Of a stretch of DNA of 64,000 nucleotides, positions 1 through 9,389 are shown one piece after another. How positions within the stretch are numbered: position 1 is the stretch's first letter; each line of letters starts with the position of its first letter. Made by a program: the position numbers and the translations under genes. The stretch spans positions 82,803,126 to 82,867,125 of the forward strand of contig NC_073305.1 in the NCBI RefSeq assembly GCF_027595985.1, given 5' to 3'. Below the pieces are notes generated by a model that was not told the origin of the DNA, made no database searches, and worked only from the letters and a program-made list of their open reading frames with translations. The DNA is from Sorex araneus. Its lineage: Eukaryota; Chordata; Mammalia; Eulipotyphla; Soricidae.

Positions 1-289
1 TATTGAGAAAAATAAGACATTTAGAAATGAGATTGGAATTTAATTGTTACTCCTGGAATTTAATTGTGTTGTTACTAGATGATGAGATTATGAAAGTTAT
101 GCACATGTGCAAACATAGTAGGTTAAAGAATCACAGTATGTAAATTGATTATGTAAATTGTACATGTTATTTGAAATATTATGTTTTGTAAGTTTTTTTT
201 CTTAGTATTTTGTAGTACTGGTACTTGTGCTCAGAGAAGTTCTATAAGTTTAAAAATAGCACACAAGAGTGTCTTTCTACCCCATAATT
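1..289. other. AT-rich sequence, no recognised feature
   Basis: No open frame of note and no repeat I recognise. It may be the worn upstream continuation of the L1M-type repeat that follows at 871, but I cannot align it by eye. Confidence 0.4.
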
Positions 290-302
290 AGTCTCTGAGT
301 AT

Positions 303-856
303 CACTGTATCTCTGTCATTCTATTGCCCATTGATTTGCTTGAGTGGGTGCCAGTAGTGTCTCCATTTGTCCCTGTCGCATTCAGGGTCAGGGGAATGAG
401 GCCCATTATTATTACTGTTTTTGGCGTATCGAATACACCACTGGTAGCTTGCCGGGCTCTGCCATGCGAGATTCTGCATTGCTCTCTTCTGGGAGCTTTG
501 TTTTATAGTCTCCGTATGTTGGCCATTGATGAGATTACATGGCGCTGGGGGCAGTTTGTGGATGGACTGCCAAGCTACTGGAAAACTAGGAATCTGGGTG
601 GAGGAGGCCCAGTCCCAATCAGAGCATGCTTGGAGATCTCAGCCATAGGTCCTGCATACCTGAGTTCCTTTGTCAGTTCCTTCATGGGTGAGGCTCATCT
701 GAGCATGTGGAGAGTGGCCTTGAGCATGACTGTGGCTGAGTTCTGGAGGTTTTCGGCAGCTGGGGCTCTGCTTGTGGCAGGGAGGGAAACTCAACCCGTC
801 CCCCTCCAAGGAGGCCCTGGTGAAGACACCTGGCACGGGGGCAGGAGATTCTGTCA
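303..856 (-). mobile_element. Full-length 554-bp family C retrotransposon (RTE-tailed, non-autonomous)
   Basis: A perfect 13-bp direct repeat, agtctctgagtat, lies at 290-302 and 857-869, so both ends are intact. Read on the minus strand, a GC-rich 5' part (856 to about 480) leads to a block shared with the 240-bp family B SINEs (about 473-406, containing ggcaagctacc and cgatacgccaaaaacagtaa). The 3' end (about 385-310) is like the end of an RTE LINE and still reads DKWRHYWHPLKQI before a stop. There is no poly(A); the element ends in cagagatacagtga. The 182-codon frame on the opposite strand is chance: other copies do not keep it. A second intact copy lies at 21644-22205. Seen: the TSD and the block order. 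Inferred: mobilisation by an RTE enzyme. Confidence 0.85.
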
Positions 857-870
857 AGTCTCTGAGTATT

Positions 871-1233
871 AATAAATTTGTGACTAGTGAACTAAAATTG
901 ATTAATCATTAGTAAAGTCCCTATTTCATTCCAATTTCCTCTCTTTTTGAATTCTTGCTACTCCACACCTAATCTTTGACTTATTAATGCAGTTGTTGCA
1001 ACTAGTGAACCAATATTGATAGGTTACTAATAAAGACCTGACCTCATTTAAATTTCCTCTATTTCTGAAATACCCCTTTTTAATTCCAGGATCCCTTGCC
1101 AGATACCACAGTCCCTTAAGTTGCCATGTTTTCTAATTTTTTTTAATGTCTTCTTGAATATTACTAGGTTTATTCTTAGTTTTGATGAACTTGATCTATG
1201 GAGATATACTTGTTATGCATTTTTTAGATGTTC
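871..1233 (+). mobile_element. Ancient L1M-type 3' UTR, first part
   Basis: The stretch with ttccaggatcccttgccagataccac (in shorter form near 1086-1110) followed by a 'gttgtcatgtctcc'-like segment is what I know from old mammalian L1M 3' UTRs. The same repeat resumes at 2602 after a younger L1. It contains two similar units about 118 bp apart (actagtgaac at 883 and at 1001), each followed by an attgat/tagtaaag-like run. Identification is from memory of the family, with many substitutions. Confidence 0.6.
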
Positions 1234-1249
1234 TTTCACTGGAAATTTT

Positions 1250-2585
1250 TTATAATAAATTTATTTATTTTTAATTAATGAATCACCATGAGGGTACAGT
1301 TATGGATTTATACACATTTGTGCTTATGCTTCCCTCATACAAAGTTCGGGAACCCATCCCTTCATCAGTGCCCATTCTCCACCACCAGTAAACCCAGCAT
1401 CCCTCCCACCCTCCCCAATCCCATCTCCCCCCACCCCACCCTGTCACTGTGGCAGGGCATTCCCTTCTGTTCTCTCCCTCTAATTAGCTGTTGTGGTTTG
1501 CAATAAAGGTGTTGAGTGGCCACTGTGCTCAGTCTCTAGCCCTCATTCAGCCCACAACTCCCTTCTCCCGAATGGCCTTCGACTACATTATAGTTGGTGA
1601 TCCCTTCTCTGAGTTGCCCTTTCCCCAGAATGTGAGGCCAGCCTCCAGCCATGGAGTCAACCTCTTGGTACTTGTTTCTATAATTCTTGGGTGTTAGTCT
1701 CCCACTCTGTTATTCTATATACCATAGATGAGTGCAATCTTTCTATGTCTGTCTCTCTCTTTCTGACTCATTTCACTCAGCATGAAACTTTTCATGCCGA
1801 TCCACTTATATAAAAAATTCATGACCTCCTTTTTTCTAACAACTGCATAGTATTCCATTGTATAGATGTACCAAAGTTTCCTCAACCAGTCATCCGTTCT
1901 AGGGCATTCGGGTTTTTTCCAGATTCTGGCTATTGTAAATAGTGTTGCGATGAACATATAAGTGCAGATGTCGTTTCGATTATACTTTTTTGCCTCTCTG
2001 GGATATATTCCCAGCAGTGGTATTGCTGGGTCAAATGGGAGCTCAATATCTAATTTTTTGAGAATCGTCCATATTGTTTTCCAGAAGGGCTGAACCAGTT
2101 GGCATTCCCACCAGCAGTGTAGAAGGGTCCCTTTCTCCCCACATCCTCTCCAACAGCGGTTGCTTTTGTTCTTTTGGATGTGCGCTAGTCTCTGTGGTGT
2201 GAGATGGTATCTCGTGGTTGTTTTGATCTGCATCTCTCTGATGATTAGTGATGTACAGCACTTTTTCATGTGCCTTTTGGCCATTCGTATTTCTTCCTTG
2301 GTAGAGTTTCTGTTCATTTCTTCGCCCCATTTTTTGATGGGGTTGGATGTTTTCTTCTTGTAGAGTTCAACCAGTGATTTATATACCATTGATATCAACC
2401 CCTTATCTGATGGGTATTGTGTAAATATCCTTTCCCATTCTGTAGATAGTCTTTGTATTGTGGTCACTGTATCTTTTGCGGTGCAGAAGCTTTTTAGTTT
2501 AATGTAGTCCCATTTGTTGATCTCTGTTTTTACTAGATTGCTTAGTTCCGTGTCGCCTTTGAAGATACCTTTATCTTCAATATCG
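1250..2585 (-). mobile_element. Young 5'-truncated L1, 1336 bp
   Basis: A perfect 16-bp TSD, tttcactggaaatttt, lies at 1234-1249 and 2586-2601. On the minus strand the insert has the carboxy end of ORF2 (2585-1715), then a 3' UTR with a G-rich tract (plus-strand C-rich, about 1400-1443), then an A-rich tail next to 1250. The 3' UTR is very close to that of the copy at 62714-63140, so both come from the same recent subfamily. It inserted into the older L1M repeat. Confidence 0.92.
1715..2585 (-). pseudogene. L1 ORF2 carboxy-terminal fragment
   Basis: About 290 codons stay open from the truncation point to the stop at 1715. This is the segment after the reverse transcriptase domain of L1 ORF2p. 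A cysteine motif of the form C-x3-C-x7-H-x4-C is visible (CWRGC, then HCWWEC), as is the family block [13 protein letters not shown]. Endonuclease and reverse transcriptase domains are missing because of 5' truncation, so it cannot act alone. The intact frame fits a recent insertion. Confidence 0.9.
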
Positions 2586-2601
2586 TTTCACTGGAAATTT
2601 T

Positions 2602-3645
2602 GATTTTTTTTCATTATTAGACTGGGGTGCGGAATTTGGGCCAGGAAAAATATAGTGGTAAAGTACCATTTAATTCTATCAAATCAAGAGTAGTTTTATC
2701 AGTGCAACTCATTCTTGATACAACCCTTCATTTACTACCTCAGTACTGCTTGCCAGGTTTCTCCAATTTAGAATTACTCTTCTCCCATTCTCATTGGACT
2801 GAAGAAGTTACCATGTACCACCTGCACCAAAGGTGTGGAAATGAAGCTCAATTTCCATTTCAAGGATGAAATCCACACAGGTATTTGGTATTCTTTTTCA
2901 TGGATAATTGTCTACTTCATTCTATTCTCCCTGATTCTATCCTTTATTTATAGTCTATGTACTTAGGTTATTTCTAGGTATTTGTTTTATATTTTTGAGT
3001 CACAGTACAATTTCACTATGTTTACTCGCTCACATTATTCTACCTTTGGCCATTGGGAATCATTTACAATGACTTCTAAACCCTTTTGCTTCATTCCATT
3101 ATTGCTTTATAAGCATATTTTATTTCCTGTTACAGAAAGTAAATATATATATAAGAATTTATATAGGAATATAAAATAAGAATTCATATAAGAATTGCAG
3201 TGAGACAGAGCCATAGTACAGCAAGTAGGGCCATTGACTTGTACTTGCTTACCTGGGTTCAATGACACTTTTGGTTCCTTAAAACTTCCAGGATTTATCC
3301 CTGTGCAGATCCAGGAGTACAATCTGAATACCACCACCAGGTATGTCCCCCAAAACAAACAACAAAAAGATAATTCCAGGAGAACATATAAAATATTCTG
3401 TTCTCATCTTTTCTCTCTTGTCCCAGTCCTAGAGCCAGCTATTTTTTCTGGGAGCCTTGTTGCACTTTATGAGATAACAGGACTAGAAATAAAGATCTAG
3501 ACATGCTATGCATTTCTGGTTGACTGATTGCTTCTACCTCCTCTTTGAGTGACAGCAAGCAAATACATAGGTGTATACCGATCTTGGTAAATAGATTTCT
3601 ATAAATCATTTTTAATGAGCTTGTTACTATATAAAGTTAAACAGG
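2602..3645 (+). mobile_element. Ancient L1M-type 3' UTR, second part
   Basis: Continues the repeat of 871-1233 beyond the young L1. Recognisable landmarks are agtggtaaagtaccatt (2653), tgcttgccaggtttctcc (about 2747), tttggccattggga (about 3044) and, after a nested SINE, tcccagtcctagagcca with ctgggagcc (about 3421-3455). These occur in the same order in L1MA/L1MB-type 3' UTRs as I remember them. The copy is heavily diverged. The right end is uncertain. Confidence 0.65.
3199..3370 (+). mobile_element. Old family A SINE
   Basis: Head 'ccatagtacagcaagtaggg', a degraded B box region (cctgggttcaatg) and end 'caccaccaggtatgt' followed by an A-rich tail. It is nested in the L1M 3' UTR. Many mutations place it well before the crisp copies such as 11895. 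Confidence 0.75.
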
Positions 3646-3837
3646 CATTAGTATGTATATCCGCAAGTTTATTCTATTGCTACATTGTAGCTTCTTCTTC
3701 CTCCTTGTTCACCATTAGCCTTCCAGTCCAACTGGAGGAACCTGGTTTTGTCTGTGATTTTTTTTTTTTTTTAAAGAAATATTTTATTGAACCACCGTGA
3801 AAACAAAAAAAAAATACAAAGCTTTCAGGTTTAAGTC

Positions 3838-3845
3838 ACAGTCAA
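3838..3845 (-). other. L1-like 3' UTR core of composite 1
   Basis: The surrounding stretch 3780-3915 is the diagnostic L1-type tail. On the minus strand it reads cactggtgaagggatggtgg, then a 'tttgactgtgacttaaacctgaaagctttgta'-like segment (in parts), the same order as in the L1 copies at 38870-39105 and 43590-43735. It is the part that would bind the L1 machinery through its poly(A). Confidence 0.7.
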
Positions 3846-4098
3846 ATACTGATTAAACCACCATCCCTTCACCAGTGCACCCGTTCCACCACCAAGAACC
3901 CCAATACACCCCCCTCCCACCCCACCCCCATCTAAGTAGTTGATGATATTCCCATTATTCTCTCTATATATTGAGTACATTTCATATTTCCATACAGAAC
4001 TCACTATTGTTGATTGGAAATTTTCCCCAACAATCAGGCCTGCTGAATAAGCATCATCTAATAATTTCTCTTCCTTGGTAAAAGTGAAGACTTTGAGC

Positions 4099-4126
4099 CC
4101 GCGCGGCCGCGATAGCGGCCGCGCGG
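4099..4126. repeat. Perfect GC palindrome, 12-bp arms, 4-base loop
   Basis: Arms ccgcgcggccgc (4099-4110) and gcggccgcgcgg (4115-4126) flank gata. All 24 arm bases pair. The density of CpG is far above the surrounding AT-rich DNA, and each arm contains gcggccgc. It lies inside composite 1 between the 5' units and the L1-like tail and would fold into a very stable hairpin in RNA or single-stranded DNA. Confidence 0.95.
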
Positions 4127-4144
4127 TTTTGGGTTTCTAATACT

Positions 4145-4274
4145 TTAGCTCAGTTCACAGTCAAAATGGATGGCTGCAAGAATCTGCTCTGGTGCCAAAA
4201 TGGGTTAGGAGACCTCAGGATCACAGTCAGTAGGCGGGAGGCTCTGCTTCTCGTGCCGCGGCTCTTGGTTCATC
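4145..4274 (-). repeat. Second (partial) copy of the composite 1 5' unit
   Basis: About 130 bp nearly identical to 4472-4601, offset by exactly 327 bp. I see only a few differences (for example ttcacag/ttcgcag and atggatgg/atgcatgg). The high identity means the duplication is recent or was copied within one retrotransposition cycle. Confidence 0.92.
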
Positions 4275-4601
4275 TCTGGGCGGAAGGCGCGCCGGGAACA
4301 CCTCCCCTCCCAGGATCACCTACAGGCTACGTCACTAAAGAAAGTCCTACCTCCTGGTGTAGGGGTCTTAGAGGGTGGCTCTCACCGCGTGGCTGCTGCC
4401 GCTGCCGCCATTTTCGCTCAGAAAAATGGGGTGGAGAGGGAAAAAAATCCCTCCCCGGGCTGCACGAGGTTGTAGTTCAGTTCGCAGTCAAAATGCATGG
4501 CTGCAAGAATCTGCTCTGGTGCCAAAATGGGTTAGGAGACCTCAGGATCACAGTCAGTAGGCGGGAGGCTCTGCTTCTCGTGCCGCGGCTCTTGGTTCAT
4601 C
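4275..4601 (-). promoter_or_regulatory. 327-bp GC-rich 5' unit, probable internal promoter
   Basis: The complete unit begins at the element's 5' end (gatgaaccaagagccgcgg on the minus strand). It contains aaaatggcggc (plus strand gccgccatttt, 4404-4414), which fits a YY1 site of the kind known near the start of L1 5' UTRs, and a CRE-like gtgacgta (plus tacgtcac, 4328-4335). Tandem units of this type resemble the monomer promoters of rodent L1. The promoter role is inferred from composition, position and motifs. Confidence 0.5.
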
Positions 4602-4649
4602 CTTGTCTGTGATTTTTAAATGACTTTTTTTCCAGTAAAATATTATTTT

Positions 4650-4858
4650 TTTTAGGAATCACCCGGGTTCAATTCCTCCCTCCCTCTCGGAGAGCCTGAC
4701 AAGCTACTGAGTGTATCCTGCCCATATGGTAGAGCCTGACAAGCTACCCGTGGCATATTCAATATGCCAAAAACAGTAACAAGTCTCACAACGGAGATGT
4801 TACTGCTGCCCACTCGAGCAAATCAATGAACAACGGGACAACAGTGCTACAGTGCTAC
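4650..4858 (+). mobile_element. Family B SINE, 5' truncated
   Basis: Starts inside the B box (cacccgggttcaattcctcc). It keeps the body (ggcatattcaatatgcc, acagtaacaagtctcacaa) and the RTE-like end (gatgttactgctgcccactc), finishing in the short repeat acagtgctacagtgctac. The tRNA-like A box is lost. Confidence 0.85.
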
Positions 4859-4862
4859 TATT

Positions 4863-5475
4863 AATGATAGGTTTCAATGCATACAGTGTTCCAACACCAC
4901 ATTCTCTGCCAGAATGTCTTTCCCACCACATTACCCCTCCCCTCATCTCCCACCAGGGCAAGTTCAGTTCTGTAGACCAGATATCAGGATCTACTTACTG
5001 CCTTTCACCTTTTGTTAATTTCTTACTATATTCTCTTTTTCTTGGTACCCCAATTATGAGAGAGATTATTCTGTATCTGTTCCTCTCCTCTGACTTACTT
5101 CATTCAGCATGATGCTCTCCAGATTTGTCCACATAACAGAAAATTGGATGATGTTGTTTTTTCTTATGGACAAGTAGTATTCTATTGTGTATATATATCA
5201 GGTTTCTGTATCCAGTCATCTGTTTTTGAGCACTGGAGTTGTTTCCATATTTTGGCTAAAAGGTACAGTGCTACAATGAGCATAAGAGTACAGTTTTTTT
5301 ATGAATAATTTTTGGACCCTTGGGGTAGATGCCAAGAAGTGGAATTTCTGAATATTTCATTTTTTGAAAAGTGTTCATATTGTTTTCCAAAGCTGTTGAG
5401 CCAGTTGGCATTCCTATCATTGAATAAGTGTTCTTGTCCCCCCACATTCACACCAACACTGGATTAAAAACATAT
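4863..5475 (-). mobile_element. Old L1 fragment, 3' UTR to ORF2 end
   Basis: The plus strand shows the complement of the L1 ORF2 carboxy end: 'cagttggcattcctatc', 'ttccatattttggctaaaag', 'ctgacttacttcattcagcatgat' (in shorter runs) and a C-rich 3' UTR. All frames are broken. More diverged than the copies at 1250 and 32875. Confidence 0.8.
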
Positions 5476-5879
5476 TACTTTTTATTCAAAAGATTTTTTT
5501 TAAACAGAGGAAAAACATTGTGCCTTAATTTTGACACTGTAAAAACTAATGCTACGTGTTCATTAGTAAGATAAATTGTATTCTAAAAGGGAAGGGAACT
5601 ATTAAGCACTATTCCATAACAACCTACAGGAATTTAATTTGCACTAGAACATTAGTAGGTATTAGTCAATGATAATTCTGGTAAATCTGATTTAAAATAA
5701 AGCTTAATATAATGCTAAAAGCAGTGCACTTAGAGGCCAATCAGTAACTATCTGTACTCTTTAGTTCATACAGGATTTGTCTTTTATGATATATTGATCA
5801 ATATCAATTTTGGAGGCTTGGAACCGAGTTGAAATTTATCTACATGTCCTCTTACAAAAAAAGGACTCTAAAAGAACAC
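5476..5879. other. AT-rich unique sequence
   Basis: I see no repeat, gene or motif here beyond A- and T-rich runs. Confidence 0.4.
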
Positions 5880-6030
5880 AAAGTTGGACCCAGTGCAGCT
5901 GAGTTCTAGGTCAACTACAGAACTTATTTTCTGAGCAGTTTGGGCAAGACACTTAGCTCTTTGATCCTCAATTTCCTTAAAAATAAACTTTGTATATAGT
6001 AACCTTCCTGTTATTTTACTCATATTATTA
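5880..6030 (+). mobile_element. MIR SINE remnant
   Basis: The order gagttctaggtc, then 'gggcaagacacttagctctttg', then 'cctcaatttcctt' matches the central core of the ancient mammalian MIR family. Ends are not definable by eye. Confidence 0.65.
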
Positions 6031-6101
6031 TTCGCCAAAAATACTGTATTAATTACTGCTGTCATGCCAATAATGTCTCCCCCACTCAAATCCCTTAATA
6101 G

Positions 6102-6345
6102 CACTGTAGCACTGTCGTCTAGCTGTTCATCAATTTGCTCCAGTGGGCACCAGTGACATCTCCATTGTGAGACTTGTTACTGTTTTTGCCATATCAAATA
6201 CGCCACAGGTAGCTTGCCAGGCTCTGCTGTGCGGGCGGGACACTCTTAGCAGCTTGTCGGGGTCTCCGAGAGGGACGAAGGAATCAAACCTAGCTCAGCC
6301 CCGTGCAAGGCAAACGCACTACCCTCTGTGCTATTGCTCCAGTCC
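6102..6345 (-). mobile_element. Family B SINE, full length
   Basis: Near-perfect TSD aaatcc--taatagca at 6088-6103 and 6346-6361, differing at two adjacent bases (its first copy overlaps the element end by about two bases). On the minus strand it has the tRNA-like head (ggactggagcaatagcacag), B box region, body and RTE-like tail ending in cgacagtgctacagtg. Length about 244 bp, the usual size for family B here. Confidence 0.9.
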
Positions 6346-6999
6346 AAATCCTCTAATAGCAGTACCAAATAGTAAAAGTTTTATTTTCATGGTTAGCAAT
6401 CTATTCTGGGTTTTCCTATTTGGCAGAAAATGGTAGAGTACAAAGTTTGGTTTCCCAAAACATTTATTTACCTTTGATTCTCAACTTGAAGGCCATTCCC
6501 CAGTGTTGATTTCTATCCTATTTCTTCCCAAGTATCCTTGTCATATCTGGGAAATGTAAAGGCTCAGTCTGGAAGGTGCCATGTTCCTCTGATTACAACT
6601 TAGTGGCAGAGAATGAAGTGTCACCTGTGCTTGGAGAGGAGGACATGAGTTGCATGATCTGTTCGAAAACTCCCTTACCTTCTTACAGAATTCCCCCTTT
6701 TACCCTAAATGGCTATTTTATGTACAAAGTGAACATCCTACCCCTTTATCTCATTTCATATAGAACTTGTTCTGTCACTGGCATCCCAAACAAATGCTTT
6801 TAGGCTTTAAGGAAATGCTATTTGAGCTCCTCTTCTGGTGACTTTAAAGAGTTTGCCTTCAATCATCCAGGTCTCTGATGTTTTATCCAGGCAGGGCACT
6901 TTATGGTAGTACAGTTTTAGAGTCAATTTTGGTCTTCAGCATTTTGGAGGTTTCCAGTGGCTACTAGTTTAAATAACAAGAGTGTTTTTTTTAAATTTC

Positions 7000-7160
7000 C
7001 TGGACCCATATTTGGCATTGCTTGGGTGGTACTCCAACCTCAGTGAACAGGGGTCAATCTCAGAGGTGCATAGGGGACCATATAGTGCTGAGGATTGAAC
7101 TTGGGGACTCCTGCATGCAAAACATGCATTCCAAGTCTTCGGAGCATCTCTCTGTTCCAA
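7000..7160 (-). mobile_element. Old family A SINE
   Basis: The plus strand shows 'aggggaccatatagtgctgaggattgaac' in degraded form, followed by gcatgcaaaacatgc and ggagcatctctctgttcc. This is the reverse complement of the family A body, B box and head. Strongly diverged. Confidence 0.65.
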
Positions 7161-7269
7161 TATGGCTATATTTTATCTTATATAACATAGAGGACAGAAG
7201 AATGGCAGGTATAGAACTTGTGAATTTGGAAAGTCCATTCTGTCATTGTGAATCCAAATTCTTTTTTCC

Positions 7270-7570
7270 ATTCTGCTTTGTCCATCCTCAAAGCTGTAAC
7301 TTGGGGCCTGTAGTTTTCCATGGTTCACATGCTCAGGTGAAAATGGATACTAAGAAAAAAAGGTGTGGCCTACTTCTGTGGGACTCTTCTGAAATGAAAG
7401 AAGCCTTTCCTAGAAGACCCCCAGGAGGTTTCCTCTTAAGTCTCATCTCACCTGCCTATGTCTAAATCAATCACTGGTGAGGCAAATGATAATATGGCAA
7501 TTGGCTTACACCAATCTGGACTCCTGCTGAGACTGGGCATGGAGCCAGCCTCCTCTCTGAGCAAATTGTC
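7270..7570 (+). mobile_element. Ancient mammalian repeat, class not certain
   Basis: The order ctcaaagctgtaac, ggtgtggcc, 'tcctagaagacccccagga' and 'caatcactggtgaggcaaatg...attggcttacaccaatc' is one I know as a widespread old mammalian repeat, but I cannot name the family safely. It could be an LTR or a LINE 3' end. Confidence 0.35.
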
Positions 7571-7937
7571 ATGTGGGAGTTCATTTGGGATTTACTTTTT
7601 TCCTTTGTTTTGTTTTGCTTTGTTTCAAATTAACATTTCTTGAGGAAGAGGCAAGGTGGAAGCTGGGCTGAAATCACTATACTAACTCTCTGGCCTCTTA
7701 GCCAATGATCTTAAAAAGCTTTATAATGGTATGCCATGAAAGCCTAACAGTACCTGATATTTTTAAATTGCCTTTATTTTTACGGGATAAAAATATTTTG
7801 GTATAACTTTTCTGGAAAACCCTCCATCTTTTTATCACCATTGTTATCTATACTTTTTGGATACGGAATGACCTGAGAATCCATACAGACTGTGGTAAGG
7901 AATTAGAGTTTGTACCGATTAGTGGCCGATTGGTGGA

Positions 7938-8176
7938 TTGGAGCGATAGCACAGCAAGTAGGGCATTTGCCTTGCACACAGCCAACCTGGGTTTGATTCC
8001 TCCATCCCTCTCGGAGAGCCTGGCAAGCTACCAAGAGTATCTTGTCCACACGGCAGAGCCTGACAAGCTACCCGTGGCATATTTGATATGCCAAAAACAG
8101 TAACAACAAGTCTCACAATGGAGATGTTACTGGTGCCTGCTCAAGCAAATCAATGAACAATGGGACGACAGTGTTA
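7938..8176 (+). mobile_element. Family B SINE, full length
   Basis: Head ggagcgatagcacagcaagt, B box gggtttgattcc, body with ggcatatttgatatgcc, and an RTE-like tail ending gggacgacagtg. I could not find a convincing TSD. Confidence 0.9.
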
Positions 8177-8397
8177 CTGATTCATAACGTAAAATTTATT
8201 ATGTCTAAGACTGTGGCTGCAACTTTAGTCTCATTGCCATGTTGTTGCTTTCCTTTATGCTTAAATTCTAAAATAAGCACCATTGTCATGCTAAAATTTA
8301 ACTACATATTCAAAAAAGTAGGGCAAAGTGTGCAGATGTCCACTTTTATATTATTTTAAACAAATATCAGTACTGAACTCTTGTCAAACCAAGTATT

Positions 8398-8429
8398 TCA
8401 TTTATTTATTTACTTACTTACTTATCTAT
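8398..8429. repeat. TTTA/CTTA tetranucleotide run
   Basis: A short run of tttatttatttacttacttactta. No other feature. Confidence 0.8.
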
Positions 8430-9150
8430 TTCCCCCCAGTCAGGTCTTATTTCAACCATTTTCTTCAATCTGCCTGGGAAAATTCAGGAAACAGGAATAT
8501 ATGGATCAGATGAGACAGCAGAAATGACTGGGAGTTGAAGGCTGCTCTTCACCTAGCAAAGAGGAGGAGAAAAGCCACCATCAAGCAAAAGAGCTCCAAG
8601 GTCTCCGAGGGCAAAGCTCAGAATGGAATAGAGGAACTGCTGCTTCAGAGAAGGGTGCCTGGCATAATCAGGAACACAGTCCCAATTCTAGCTTCAGAGC
8701 CAACCAACCCTACTGTGGTAGCCCTAGCCTCCATTAATTTATTTGCTGTGTCAATGAACCTAGAAATGGTACTGGTTTGGTAACTTCTGTGAGGACCTAG
8801 GGAGGTGAGTGAACATGGAACTGTCAAGCTGTTGAATTTTCATCGATTAGCTTGTTGAGGAAGAAAGTGATTTCTCATGTTGGCTGGAGGAAGAAGTCCG
8901 GGTAATCAGACAAAGTCGAGGCAAAGACTCCATTGTCCCCCTTGAAGTGTGAAGGACTAAGGTCCAGAGGGATGTGTCTGGGGATGCATGCAATTAGTAG
9001 CTGGCATAGTGGCCCCTTGGAGATATGGCAGAGCTTGTGATTGTTGCCTCTGCTTTATACAGGCTGAAGCAGGAGCATGGGATGTGTGCCTTATTTGCAC
9101 CTTGAGTCCACCTTTTAATAACATATTTGGTATTGTGTATTAAATAATAC
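8430..9150. other. Moderate-GC sequence, no recognised feature
   Basis: Less AT-rich than its surroundings, with an 82-codon frame (8535-8783) that has no motif I recognise. An old LTR or DNA transposon is possible. I see no splice-site pattern that would argue for an exon. Confidence 0.35.
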
Positions 9151-9151
9151 A

Positions 9152-9387
9152 GACTGGAGCAATAGCTGAGTGTAGAACATTTACCTTGCATATAGTCAGC
9201 CGGGGTTCGATTCCTCCATCCCTCTTGGAGATCCCGGCAAGCTACTGAGAGTATTCCACCCGCACGGCAGAGCCTGGCAAGCTACCCATGGTGTATGACA
9301 AATACAGTAACAAATATCACAATGGAGACATAACTGGTGCCTGTTTGAGTCAATCGATGAACAACCGGATGACAGTTGCAGTGCTAT
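9152..9387 (+). mobile_element. Family B SINE
   Basis: Head gactggagcaatagctgagt, a perfect B box ggttcgattcc, body gcaagctaccc, an RTE-like end with gacataactggtgcctg, and tail ggatgacagttgcagtgct. The gcgtattcgat segment is shortened (gtgtatgacaaat). Confidence 0.88.
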
Positions 9388-9389
9388 AA

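Larger units (their letters stand above)
3764..4602 (-). mobile_element. Composite retroelement 1: tandem GC-rich 5' units plus L1-like 3' tail
   Basis: A perfect 15-bp TSD, ttgtctgtgattttt, lies at 3749-3763 and 4603-4617, so the 839 bp between entered as one unit. On the minus strand it starts with a GC-rich unit (4601-4275), repeats the first 130 bp of that unit (4274-4145), passes a perfect GC palindrome (4126-4099) and a 'gcaggcctgattgttgggg' segment. It ends in a shrew L1-type 3' UTR ('ggtgcactggtgaagggatgg', ggtggttcaataaa) and poly(A) next to 3764. No ORF2 is present. It could be an L1 transcript with the coding part removed (internal deletion or splicing), or an independent SVA-like family. 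I do not recognise the GC-rich part from any named element. The 148-codon frame on the other strand simply covers the repeated units. Confidence 0.85.

Noticed and set aside
324-872. 182-codon open frame
   Set aside because: It lies antisense across a family C element and is not kept in the other copies. It also covers the SINE-type body, whose translated pattern recurs all over the window.
4099-4126. Cloning vector or linker contamination
   Set aside because: The GC palindrome with two NotI-type sites made me consider it, but it lies inside one insertion bounded by a 15-bp TSD, with L1-like DNA on one side and repeat units on the other. I kept the artefact option only as a check.
4166-4612. 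148-codon open frame with an internal protein repeat
   Set aside because: It is the 130-bp duplicated 5' unit of composite 1 read antisense. The repeat is at the DNA level and there is no known domain.
8535-8783. 82-codon frame as a possible exon
   Set aside because: Basic amino end but no motif, no splice signals that I can support and no second exon nearby.
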